Shown: positions 1 through 9,000 of the stretch, piece by piece
Numbering within the stretch: the stretch's first letter is position 1
How the letters are laid out: every line of letters begins with the position of its first letter
From: Candidatus Gastranaerophilales bacterium
GTDB taxonomy: Bacteria > Cyanobacteriota > Vampirovibrionia > Gastranaerophilales > Gastranaerophilaceae
Direction: 5' to 3'
Assembly: GCA_944325595.1 (NCBI GenBank)
Contig: CALVAQ010000004.1
Coordinates: forward strand, 106,310-170,309
Length of the DNA stretch: 64,000 nt
The notes under the pieces: model-generated
What the model was told of the DNA's origin: nothing
The model's database searches: none
What the model saw: the letters and a program-made list of their open reading frames with translations, nothing else
Position numbers and translations under genes: made by a program

Positions 1-1
1 T

Positions 2-61
2 ACCGGTGAGCTTGACGAAGAAGATATCAGATACAGACTTCACAAATTATTTGAAGTGTAA
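2..61 (+). CDS. 3' end of an unidentified gene (partial)
   Basis: An open frame enters from the left edge and stops at TAA 59-61, giving a charged C-terminus that reads TGELDEEDIRYRLHKLFEV. This is too short to name a family. It lies on the same strand as the next gene, with a 76-base gap that contains no clear terminator, so the two could be cotranscribed. Only the frame and the stop codon support it. Confidence 0.45.
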   Translation, partial: TGELDEEDIRYRLHKLFEV

Positions 62-137
62 TTCATATATCTTAATAGTTTTGTGTTTTTTGTAAAAATC
101 GCATAGAATCTGAATAGGTAATAACGGGGACAAAGTG

Positions 138-794
138 ATGAGTGTCGTATCGAAAATTCGTAGGTTTGTTATGGGCGAACTTGCAAATTCCGGTTTGCTT
201 GATATTTACGTCACTTATTGGCTCGAACTTGAAAATTCTTTTCTTGATGCAGCGGAGAGAGTTAATGAAAATCTTTTGGAAAAATTTATTGTCGATTATT
301 TAACTATTCAAAACAACGGAATTATCCCCAAAAAAGAACAGCTTTTTATGAACTTTGTTGATTTTTACCGCAAGGCTTCAAGATTTCAAAAAAAAGAGAT
401 TATCATCAAAAATATTTTCAGGTATTCTGTGTACTATCTGAAAATATTTTTTGCTACGCTCGCCGATGATGATATCAGATTGAAAATCAAAAAAATCAAT
501 GCTTATAACGCAAAAGATGCATATCCGTTCTTGATGGAAGTCTTTGAGGATTATGAGTTTGCTCATATTAACCGTGCAATGCTTCTTGAAATTTTGGATA
601 CGGTAATAGGCTTTATAGAAGAAAGAAATTCCAAAAAACCGTCACAGATTGCTCTTTCGTTTGCCGGTTTGAGTACTGAGATTAACAAAATGCTCATTTT
701 AAAAGACTATACCCCGCATTTTGTTGTTGATGATTCAAATTCTAAAAACAGAGATACCATCAATTCCGTTTATTTCAAAAATCGTCCGGCATAG
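138..794 (+). CDS. Protein resembling the helical middle region of DUF262/GmrSD restriction proteins
   Basis: A 218-residue, mostly helical protein. ATG 138 is chosen over GTG 135 because GGGGA (126-130) sits seven bases upstream. Residues near 45-65 (EKFIVDYLTIQNNGIIPKKE) and the later AYPFLMEVFEDYE segment follow the order seen between the N-terminal DUF262 nuclease-like domain and the C-terminal HNH (DUF1524) domain of GmrSD-type proteins: a DYLT...GIIPKK stretch, then AYPFL.E...DY, then a helix where the family has FRRA. The DUF262 DGQQR motif and an HNH motif are both absent, and the protein is about a third of the usual length. It may be a stand-alone partner or a stable remnant of a type IV restriction gene. 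The family match is from memory. Confidence 0.5.
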   Translation: MSVVSKIRRFVMGELANSGLLDIYVTYWLELENSFLDAAERVNENLLEKFIVDYLTIQNNGIIPKKEQLFMNFVDFYRKASRFQKKEIIIKNIFRYSVYYLKIFFATLADDDIRLKIKKINAYNAKDAYPFLMEVFEDYEFAHINRAMLLEILDTVIGFIEERNSKKPSQIALSFAGLSTEINKMLILKDYTPHFVVDDSNSKNRDTINSVYFKNRPA

Positions 795-835
795 GATATA
801 AGGCTTTTTTAATTAATTAGTTTGCCTGCATATGT

Positions 836-2293
836 TTAATGGAAACTGTAGATTTTCTTTTTGCCGTGACGTCTGTATGGGCCGGTCATAAGAGTATCTT
901 GTTCTTCTGCAAGATGTTTTTGCTGCTCAATGTAGTCCTCAAGTTTCAGCGCTCTGTTTTGTTTTGCCTGCTGCAGGTCTAACTTGCTTGTATCTATGAC
1001 AATAAGACCTTCTGATTCTTCTCCGAGCGGCATTTTTATATCATTTGGCCAGGTATCATAGTCATTGAGTGTACCTTCGTTTATATAGTCACAAATTTCG
1101 TCAATCTGGCGCTGCGTATTTTGAGGCATTTTGGGATGTTTTTCAATAAATTCATCATACTTTTGAGTCATTCTTTCATGGTTGCATTTGCCGCAAAGAT
1201 AAATATAATTCTTTTTGTCGCTTTGCCCGTTGTCTCCTCTTCTGTGATGGGGCTTTACATGCTCTTTTGTGTTTCTCAAACGTTTTATCAGTACTTCAAC
1301 AAAATTGTTCGACCCTCTGGGGGCATATTTAACAATAAAAGCATTTGCATCGTTTTTTGAATCCGGCAGAGTTTCGAGCTTTTTCATAATCAAATCCGCA
1401 ATTTCTCTGTCTGTCGGAGTTTCAAACGGCATAGGCTCCAGTGCTTTTGAGAATAAATCTATTACACGCTGTCTTTTGTGCAGAATATCTGAGCTTTCGT
1501 GATTAAAAATGTCGTAGGCCTGTTTATATGCATTTTTTACTCTTTTTGCATATTGAGGACTCAATTGCTGCATTAACGGCGTAATTTTATTTAGTTTTGC
1601 ATTCTGTTTTTCTTGCAGCCTTTTCAGATATTGTGCCCGGATTGCCGGTTTTGTGAATATATTTGAGATTGTCTCGGATGGATAAATCTTTGCATATCTC
1701 TTCAATTCCTGAAAAACGGTCTCCTCTGTACCCTGAAAATCAGGATGAAGTTTTTCAATCTCTCCTACAATATAATTAATACAGTGTGATATATTTCTGC
1801 ATCTTTCTCTTAGTTCGTTCAGTGCTTTTGTCTGCTCTTTTGGGTTATTCCGTCTGTAATTATTGACTTTTTCAGTTTGCATGAGCTCTTCCATATTCAA
1901 ATTTTTGTTTTTGTTTGCTTCATTTTTTATGAAAGAATAAGCCCTTTGCATAAAGGTTGACTGTTCTTTTAATCTGAAGTTCTGTTCGTGTTTTATTTTT
2001 TCAAGTGCAATATGCGCAGGATAGTATATTTTTTTATCCATAAACTTTTGAACAATTGAGCTTTTTAACATAAGGCTGCTGCAGCATGCGCAATGTAAAT
2101 CGAGTTCTCTCGGGTCATGAATAAACGGCGAGCGAAGCAGAGATACTGCCCGCTTAAAAGAAACCGTATCAGCTGCGGGCTGTGAATGAAGCTTTATGTC
2201 AGGAGAAATATATTTGTTCTTTTCAAGATTTTTTGTTTCTCCCTCCGGAGCTCTTTTATAAAACTGTATTAAATTTATCGGTGCTATTTTCAT
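836..2293 (-). CDS. HNH-endonuclease-like protein with N-terminal VSFK tag (paralogue 1)
   Basis: A 485-residue protein. Residues 1-50 are polar and unstructured-looking, starting MKIAPIN and ending in VSFKR at 44-48, a pattern shared with several unrelated proteins in this window. A compact cysteine cluster C68-x-C70-C71 follows, then long charged helices. From residue 344 comes an HNH-type motif, EHVKPHHRRGDNG, followed about 20 residues later by LCGKCNHER, which supplies a second Cys pair typical of zinc-stabilised HNH folds. HNH proteins cleave DNA using a metal held by the His residues. The target is unknown, and nothing nearby looks like a methyltransferase or phage. It shares domain order with the gene at 2673-4088, so this is a tandem duplication. 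Start is ATG 2293. Confidence 0.7.
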   Translation of the reverse strand: MKIAPINLIQFYKRAPEGETKNLEKNKYISPDIKLHSQPAADTVSFKRAVSLLRSPFIHDPRELDLHCACCSSLMLKSSIVQKFMDKKIYYPAHIALEKIKHEQNFRLKEQSTFMQRAYSFIKNEANKNKNLNMEELMQTEKVNNYRRNNPKEQTKALNELRERCRNISHCINYIVGEIEKLHPDFQGTEETVFQELKRYAKIYPSETISNIFTKPAIRAQYLKRLQEKQNAKLNKITPLMQQLSPQYAKRVKNAYKQAYDIFNHESSDILHKRQRVIDLFSKALEPMPFETPTDREIADLIMKKLETLPDSKNDANAFIVKYAPRGSNNFVEVLIKRLRNTKEHVKPHHRRGDNGQSDKKNYIYLCGKCNHERMTQKYDEFIEKHPKMPQNTQRQIDEICDYINEGTLNDYDTWPNDIKMPLGEESEGLIVIDTSKLDLQQAKQNRALKLEDYIEQQKHLAEEQDTLMTGPYRRHGKKKIYSFH

Positions 2294-2343
2294 AATATTC
2301 TAACTTTCAATAATTATAAAATTTGCTGTTTTGTAAAGCATTG

Positions 2344-2568
2344 TTAATAAAAAAGGACACCTGAGCGGTATCCTTTTTTGAACAATCTATAAAATACTGT
2401 ATTCTGTACATATTGCGCAGTTTTGAAGACAGTACTCTCTGCATAATTTGCAGCTTTTACTAACGGCACTGCCGGATTGTACTTTTGAGGCAGACAAAAT
2501 ACAGGATGATTGTCTTTTGAACAATCTCTTTTTATCCCCATTAGTATCTGTGTGACTTCTTTTCTCAT
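2344..2568 (-). CDS. Small ORF of doubtful reality
   Basis: A 74-codon frame between the two HNH paralogues, starting at ATG 2568. It contains a Tyr/Ala/Thr-rich stretch (NYAESTVFKTAQYVQNTVFY) and ends KKGYRSGVLFY. No convincing ribosome binding site lies at normal spacing, and its last ten codons are encoded by the hairpin at 2349-2379, which looks like an intrinsic terminator. It is either a small lineage-specific protein whose message ends in that hairpin or a chance frame. Confidence 0.28.
   Translation of the reverse strand: MRKEVTQILMGIKRDCSKDNHPVFCLPQKYNPAVPLVKAANYAESTVFKTAQYVQNTVFYRLFKKGYRSGVLFY
2349..2379. terminator. Intrinsic terminator-like hairpin
   Basis: AAAAAAGGA (2349-2357) pairs with TCCTTTTTT (2371-2379), with a further short C/G stem inside. 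The A and T runs at the edges allow termination in either direction. It lies between the two HNH genes and overlaps the end of the doubtful small ORF. Confidence 0.6.
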
Positions 2569-2605
2569 TGTATAAATGTATTTAAAAATCCCCGACTTTA
2601 CTTAC

Positions 2606-2617
2606 CGGTAAAGTATA
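2606..2617. promoter_or_regulatory. Short palindrome in the gap between HNH genes
   Basis: The sequence contains the perfect 10-base palindrome TTACCGGTAA within an AT-rich gap of about 100 bases (2569-2672), downstream of the second HNH gene on the minus strand. It could be an operator. Only the symmetry supports this. Confidence 0.2.
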
Positions 2618-2672
2618 GTTTTATTATATCTTTTATTTTCAAAAGAAAAATATAATTTTACAATTTTGTTAC

Positions 2673-4088
2673 TTAATGTCTTTTTTTGTAAAAATAACTT
2701 CTTCCGAATTTGAATATTTTGTTTTGACCCTCCAGAGCTTTTTTGGTTTCGATATAGAGACTTTGTCTCATTTTTCTTTTCATTCTTGCCTGTTCAAGGT
2801 TTAGTTTTGAAATATCAATATCTATTGCATTTTTTGACTCCACAAGCAGAGCTTTTCTGATTTCTTCAGGGTATTTGTCATAACCTGTTAAAATCCCGCT
2901 GTTTATAAAGTATATGATTTTGTCCATTTGTAGTTGTTCGTTTTTAATCATTTCAGGATGAGTTTTGGTAAATATATCGTAACCGATTCTTTGTCTTTCA
3001 AGGTTGCATTTTCCGCACAAACCGATGTAGTTGTATATGTTGCTTGGTCCGTTATCTCCTATTCTGTGATGGGGCTTTACATGTTCAAATGTGTTTCTTT
3101 GTCTGCCCAAAAGGGTTTCTATAATTGTGTTGGAAGATTTTTGTGAACCTTTAATCATAAAAGCATCCGCATCTGTTACTGAACTTGGCAAAGATTCCGC
3201 CATTTCCGTGATTTTTTGAACAGAGGCATGGTTGTTTGATTTTTCTAATGCATTCTGGAACTCGGCGATAACCCTGCTTCTTTTGTGCCTGATTGAGGGT
3301 TCTTCTTCTTTAAAAATTTTTCTTGCATTTATAACCGCCTCTTCTACGAGCGGTTTTACTTCCGGTTCAAGAGTTTCAGATGCAAATTCGATTTTGTTTA
3401 GAATATCCATCTGCTTTGCTTCAAGGTTTTTGAGGTAAAATCCGTGAATTTCAGGTCTGTTTAATATTGTGTGAAACGTTTCATTCGGATATTTTTTGGC
3501 TAACCATTGCAGTTCTTTAAAAACTTTTTTCTCAACTTTTCTGAAATCCGGATTAAGTTTTACTATTTCATCTATTACATATTTTGATTTGTGAGCGATT
3601 AGTTTTGTCAGTTCTCTGATTTCATCAAAGGCTTCGCTTCCTTCCGGTGAGAGCTTTTTGCGGGCTTCTTTTACCGCTCTTTTTGTCAAAATATCATTCA
3701 TTGTCAGTTTCGGATGTTTTGCGCAATATTCTTTCAAATATGAATATGCGTGTTTCATTTCTTTTGATGCTTTGCTTTCATTGAATATTTTTTCTGTTTT
3801 AATTCTTTTCAGAGCAATACCGGCGGGGTAGTATATTTTTTCGTTCATAAATCTGTTTACGGCATCATTTTGAAGCATTCTTTTTCCGCAGCATCCGCAT
3901 ACCAGATCAGGAATTTCTCTCAAATCGTTTATGAACAATTTTGGCAGTGATGCCGCTTTGAAAGAAACTGTATCGAAAACAGGCTGCCGAACAAGAGAAC
4001 TTGTTCCGGAACTTTGATATCCCTGTACGTCACGGCTTTTTACAGGTCCTGTTATGTTATATCCACAATTTATACCATATATCTTCAT
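2673..4088 (-). CDS. HNH-endonuclease-like protein with N-terminal VSFK tag (paralogue 2)
   Basis: A 471-residue paralogue of the protein at 836-2293. It opens MKIYGIN and reaches VSFKA at 41-45. A cysteine cluster C64-x-C66-C67 is followed by a conserved segment (MNEKIYYPAGIALKRIK, nearly the same in the partner). The HNH motif EHVKPHHRIGDNG starts near residue 335 and is followed by LCGKCNLER. The two copies keep the catalytic-looking His/Asn residues and both Cys pairs while the helices between have diverged, which suggests selection on the nuclease and zinc sites. Start ATG 4088. No signal peptide is seen, so a cytoplasmic location is inferred. Confidence 0.7.
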   Translation of the reverse strand: MKIYGINCGYNITGPVKSRDVQGYQSSGTSSLVRQPVFDTVSFKAASLPKLFINDLREIPDLVCGCCGKRMLQNDAVNRFMNEKIYYPAGIALKRIKTEKIFNESKASKEMKHAYSYLKEYCAKHPKLTMNDILTKRAVKEARKKLSPEGSEAFDEIRELTKLIAHKSKYVIDEIVKLNPDFRKVEKKVFKELQWLAKKYPNETFHTILNRPEIHGFYLKNLEAKQMDILNKIEFASETLEPEVKPLVEEAVINARKIFKEEEPSIRHKRSRVIAEFQNALEKSNNHASVQKITEMAESLPSSVTDADAFMIKGSQKSSNTIIETLLGRQRNTFEHVKPHHRIGDNGPSNIYNYIGLCGKCNLERQRIGYDIFTKTHPEMIKNEQLQMDKIIYFINSGILTGYDKYPEEIRKALLVESKNAIDIDISKLNLEQARMKRKMRQSLYIETKKALEGQNKIFKFGRSYFYKKRH

Positions 4089-4153
4089 AATGTCAGAAAA
4101 ACTATAATCCCCTTGTTTTGTCAGTTTGTAAAAATTGATTTACATTTTTTAGA

Positions 4154-4190
4154 AGAAGACCTCTTTTCCTTTAAGGAAAAAAGGTCTTCT
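4154..4190. terminator. Long terminator-like hairpin after the activase gene
   Basis: AGAAGACCTCTTTTCCTT and AAGGAAAAAAGGTCTTCT form an 18-bp stem with one mismatch and almost no loop. It lies eight bases beyond the stop of the minus-strand activase gene (4198-5202), and T-rich sequence follows on either side. It probably separates that gene from the HNH gene. Confidence 0.6.
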
Positions 4191-4197
4191 TTAATAT

Positions 4198-5202
4198 CTA
4201 TGAAATATCCCATCTGCCGCATGTTCCGCCCCATCTTGCGATGATGTTGCCCTTGATGTCTTTGATTTCTTTCGGATGTTCATCGGGCAGGTCTCCTTCA
4301 ACGATGGTTATAACTTCGCAGTTGTTTGAGCAGCCGTTGCACTGATTTGTTATAGAGTTAAAATGCATATTTCCGACTTCCCAGCCTTTGAATTTTGTCG
4401 GATTTTCCGTGTACTGGTGGTTTTCCATTGCCAGCAATGCGGCACCGATAGCACCCATTGTCTGGTGATTATCCGGTACAACCACTTTTGTGTTCAAAGC
4501 TTCTTCAAATGCCTTTACCATACCGGAGTTTGTAGCTACACCGCCCTGGAATGTTACTATCGGAAGGAGTTCTTTGCCAAGCGCCAGATTGCTCAAATAG
4601 TTTCTTACAAGAGCCTGACAAAGACCGTATAATAAATCCTCAACAGGATACCCGAGCTGCTGTTTGTGAATAAGGTCACTTTCGGCGAATACACCGCATC
4701 TGCCTGCGATACGGGCTGGGTTTGTCGATTTTAGAGCCGTTTCTCCGAATTTTTCTATAGGAACATTCAATCTGTTAGCCTGCTGGTCAAGGAAACTGCC
4801 TGTACCTGCAGCACAGACTGTATTCATTGCAAAATCTGTAACAATCCCGTCTCTGAGGATGATAATCTTGCTGTCCTGTCCGCCGATTTCAAGAATAGTT
4901 TGTACACCCGGAACATAAGTGCTGGCAGCAACTGCATGTGCTGTAATTTCGTTTTTTATAACATCAGCACCGACCAGTGCTCCGGCAAGATTTCTTCCGC
5001 TGCCTGTTGTTCCGACACCCTGAATATTGTAATCACAAAGAGCCTGTTTGATGAGCTCTCTCATACCTGTTTGTACAGCCACGACAGGTTTTCCGGATGT
5101 TCTGAGCATATAGCTGTCAATATATTTTCCTGTTTCATCAACAAGAGCAAGTTTTGTGGTTACTGAACCTACGTCTATCCCCAAGTATACGTTAATTGTC
5201 AT
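4198..5202 (-). CDS. BadF/BadG/HgdC-type ATPase (CoA-dehydratase activase family)
   Basis: A 334-residue ASKHA-fold ATPase of the 2-hydroxyacyl-CoA dehydratase/benzoyl-CoA reductase activator family. In characterised members an ATP-driven [4Fe-4S] homodimer injects a low-potential electron into the partner enzyme. Visible signs are LGIDVGSVTTK at the N-terminus (phosphate 1), EIGGQDSK (phosphate 2), and the cluster cysteines C130 (MNTVCAAGTGS) and C169 (AGRCGVFAESD), spaced as in HgdC. The C-terminus adds CNGCSNNC, an extra Cys-rich tail seen in activases linked to large DUF2229 proteins. No dehydratase subunit lies in the window, so the partner is unknown. Start ATG 5202. The family is clear and the substrate is not. 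Confidence 0.85.
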   Translation of the reverse strand: MTINVYLGIDVGSVTTKLALVDETGKYIDSYMLRTSGKPVVAVQTGMRELIKQALCDYNIQGVGTTGSGRNLAGALVGADVIKNEITAHAVAASTYVPGVQTILEIGGQDSKIIILRDGIVTDFAMNTVCAAGTGSFLDQQANRLNVPIEKFGETALKSTNPARIAGRCGVFAESDLIHKQQLGYPVEDLLYGLCQALVRNYLSNLALGKELLPIVTFQGGVATNSGMVKAFEEALNTKVVVPDNHQTMGAIGAALLAMENHQYTENPTKFKGWEVGNMHFNSITNQCNGCSNNCEVITIVEGDLPDEHPKEIKDIKGNIIARWGGTCGRWDIS

Positions 5203-5342
5203 TTCTACCTCTCAACAAATGCTAAATTTAATATAAATAAAAAATACTTCGAGTTCAAATGATTTTTCACAAACGGTCATAAAACTTTATTTTTCTTTTA
5301 AATAAAGCTATAATTTTTCTTGTAGATATATGGGGATATTTT

Positions 5343-5936
5343 ATGGATTTTTCAAAAGGGGTGCTCTTTGACCCCGGATATAGCAAATATACTCTGGCTT
5401 TTTCTCAAAATATAGATGCTGCTTACAATGTACTTTTTTCTATGAAAGCTTTGCATCAGAGAAAATTTAAATTCCAGATGGTATATCCCCAGCTTTTGAA
5501 ACTGCTGGAACATACGGTATCTTTTTATCTCGGGTGCCTGCTGTGGGCTGCGTATATAAAACAAAACTTTGAGAATGAACCGAAAGAAATTCTGGATAAT
5601 GATTATCTGGGCAAAACAGTGAATGAAGAACAGCTCTTGTTTGAGGTGAATTATGCAATCAGCTATATAGAAAAACTCAAAAAGGACTGCAAATATTATC
5701 TTGGCAAGACCTGTAATATACCTGAGGACTGGACATATGTCCTTAATGTGTACAAAGAGTTTTTAACAGCAAACAATTATCTCACACAGGCAAAAATGAC
5801 ATCAGATATTCTGCTTCCGAAACAAATTAAAAAAATCGAATCTCCTGATTTTGAGAAAGTACTTTCTATTATTGAAGAAGTAACAAAAACAGGTGAGTTA
5901 AAAGACCTGTTTAAAGCAAAGAAATATATACTTTAA
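5343..5936 (+). CDS. Hypothetical helical protein, 197 aa
   Basis: ATG 5343 is preceded by GGGGAT at about nine bases. The protein is mixed helical with an aromatic-rich first half (HTVSFYLGCLLWAAYIKQNF) and a charged C-terminus. There is no signal peptide, no convincing membrane span and no recognised motif. It is transcribed away from the activase gene, across a gap of about 140 bases that must hold both promoters. I do not recognise the family. The coding call rests on length, start context and codon use like its neighbours. Confidence 0.7.
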   Translation: MDFSKGVLFDPGYSKYTLAFSQNIDAAYNVLFSMKALHQRKFKFQMVYPQLLKLLEHTVSFYLGCLLWAAYIKQNFENEPKEILDNDYLGKTVNEEQLLFEVNYAISYIEKLKKDCKYYLGKTCNIPEDWTYVLNVYKEFLTANNYLTQAKMTSDILLPKQIKKIESPDFEKVLSIIEEVTKTGELKDLFKAKKYIL

Positions 5937-5987
5937 ATTAATATTAAAAAATCTTTACAAATGCCTCAAATTCAATGATACTGCCTA

Positions 5988-6004
5988 ATAGCATAGCATA
6001 GCAT
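5988..6004 (+). repeat. Short pentanucleotide repeat upstream of the giant gene
   Basis: Three ATAGC units run in tandem about 95 bases before ATG 6097, followed by a GC-richer stretch. This may be the 5' leader of the giant gene. No known riboswitch consensus could be fitted to it. Confidence 0.4.
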
Positions 6005-6096
6005 GGCGTGGCGAAACTCGAGGAGTCTAAAGTTTTTTGCGTGCCTTTCGATAGAAATATTACAGTCTATTTATCTAATTGAAAGGTGTGTGAAAG

Positions 6097-9000
6097 ATGG
6101 GTTTTAAAGTCACAAAGGGGAATGAATTAAACAACGCATTAGTATCACAAGAAGGTGTTGCCAGGGAAGAAGCTGTAAAGAAAAAAGACAAGCTTGCAAA
6201 TATTTTTAAAGCATTTGATATTTCAGGCGACGGTGTATTGGATAGTAAAGAATTGCTGAACGCATTGGATGTATTTAACTCTTTTGATAAAAACCATGAT
6301 GGGGAAATTACCACAAAAGAATTGAAAGAGATGGCGGAAGTTTTTAATTCCCAACAAGGGTTAAGCGGACAAGATGCTCTAAAAAGCAACAATTTGAGAG
6401 CTTTTTGGAACAATATTAAAGATGCGGTAAAAGGTGATGCCCAAATTTCCAGAAACGCTTTTGTCATGGCAGATGCTGTCGATGTAGCTACAGAACAGGC
6501 AAGACTGCAAAAGTTCGAAGATAACATTAAAGCTGATGCGATTTCTAAAACAATGGATATAGATGAACTAAACTTTCCTGAAAAACCCGTAAAAGAACCG
6601 GAAGTCTTTTCATATACCGTTCAAAACGGAGAAAGTTTCAATGATTTGATTACGAGAATACTCAAAGCGCAGGGTATTGAAAATCCTACACCTGAAGATA
6701 TTGCAAAAGCAAAAGAAGAGTTTAAAAAAGCCAATCCCGGTGCTGTTCACAGAGCTGCAAACGGCGTTGAATATTTGCTGGTAGGCGACAAAGTTAACCT
6801 GCCCGTAGATTTGGGAGACAAAAACAATGCTGATGAGCAGATAGGTGAATATGCAGCAGAGGAAGCAGCCAGAAAAGCTGCAGAAGAACAGGCTCGTTTG
6901 GATGAAGAAGAGGCTGCCAGAAGAGCGGCTCAAGAAGCTGCAACACAGGCAGAAATAGAAGCCTATGAAAAGAAATCTGCTGAAGCAAAAGCTATTGCCG
7001 ATGAACTGTTTAATATTTGTGACAAAAAGTTTTTTGCAATAGGTTCAAAAGCTTTTCAAGATGCAATGAACAAATTGAACAAAGACAATATAGTAGAAGT
7101 CTTAAATCAATATGATGCAGCGAGAGACAGCCACAAAGGCGATACTTCTTTGATGGATACTATCAGAAGTGAAGGTTCAAATGTTCTTACCGAATGGAAT
7201 GCATTGGACAGAATTATTAATCTTTTGGCAGATGCAGCTAAGGATGCAGGTGTTGCGGATGCCGATATTCAAAAAGCCGTAAATGATTTTATAACAAGTA
7301 AGAAAGAGCAGTATCATTCTGCTCATGCTGTTAACCCTAAAGATATGGAAAAAGCTGTAGATTTCTTGCGGGGCGCAATAGAAGCAAAACGTCAGGAAGC
7401 AAATGCCGTAGAAATGAAGGATACAGAAGCAATGCAGACATTCTCCGAGATGTTCGCAGCTGATGATGCAACAGCACAGGAACAGTATTCTACAGCCAGA
7501 GAGGAAGAAGGCTGGGCAGCAAAAGCAGGAGACTGGGTCTGCGGATTGTTCGGGTGCAATACAATTAAAGAAATGAACGAAAAACTTGGCACAAATGCCA
7601 AGGATGCCGTAAGACTTGCTGAAGCGGCACAAAGCGGTGATGAAGCTAAATTTAAAGAAGTATACAAAGAGGTCTTCGGTATAGATTTTGATTCTCAAAA
7701 GATAGCTACAAGAGAAGGTGCTGTCCTCAATTATGAAAAAGCAGCAGCATTGACAAACTCTGCTGACATTTGTTCTGATATACTAGAAAATACTTCTCAT
7801 GAATACGGTGCTTTAAAAGATGCAGTTAAAGAAAACTTTGGTTTTGACGATGAAACAATAGAGCAGATTATTTCCTGTTATGAAGAACAAAAACAATTTG
7901 AAGCAGCGGATGATAACGACAAAGCACTTTTACTTCTTTCTTTTGTTGAAGATACAAAAGCCAATATGGAAAAAGAAATAGCAACTGTTTCAAAAGGCAG
8001 AAGCCTTGCTCAAATGGAAAAAGATGTTGAGCTTTTAACCAAAGCTGCGTATGGAACAAAAGACATAGTAAAAGATGTTGTTCAGTTTAACCAGAACCAA
8101 AAAACAACAGAAATGGTTACTCTCGCAGCTGCTGAGATTGCCGGTACAGTAGCTCTTCAATTTGTTCCGGGTCTCGGTCAGGTGGCAGCAGCCAGATTGG
8201 CGGCAACAGCTGCAACTTGGGGTGTGCGTGCAGCCAATGTTGTTAAAGTGGCTGATGCCGCAGCAAAAACTTTTGAAACTGTTAAAAACCTGCAAAACGC
8301 ATCAAAATTTGCAAGAGCAGCAACAAATGTTCTTAATACAGCAACAGCAACAGCTATTGTTGATTCAACAAACGGTGAAGAAGCCAAGGATGTATTGAAT
8401 AAGATGCTGATGAATTCGACATTCGCAGGTATCGGTTCTGCTTCCAGTGTGCTTACTCCTCAAATCGCAAAACAATTCGGTATTTCTTCAACTATAGCAA
8501 AAGAAGTTATTGAAGAATCTCTCAATGCAGCCGGTGCTGCCGGATATATCAAAGCTACCGGAGGTGAATACAAACTCAGTGATGCGGGTATAGATTTTGT
8601 AACCGCCATGGTTCTTGCAAGATTGGCTCACGTCAATACGACACCTATAAAAAATGCAGATAATGGAGTGCCGTCGCCCGTAATAAAACCGGAAAGTGAG
8701 CTTCCACCGCATTTTGCTGATGATGTAGTAAAGCCAAATGATGCAGGGGCAGAATCCAACGGCGCCAGACATACTGATGATGCAGGCAGTGCCGGAGATG
8801 CAGGACAAGCTGAAGATGCAGGACGTGCTGAAGAAGCAAGACATGCTGAAGATGCAAGACGTGCTGAAGATGCAAGACGTGCTGAAGATGCAAGACGTGC
8901 TGAAGATGCAAGACGTGCTGAAGAAGCAAGACGTGCTGAAGAAGCAAGACATGCTGAAGATGCAGGACAAGCTGAAGATGCAAGACAAGCTGAAGAAACA

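Noticed and set aside
5941..6096. A c-di-GMP or other riboswitch in the giant gene's leader
   Set aside because: No known consensus could be matched; only a short ATAGC repeat and GC-rich words are seen.
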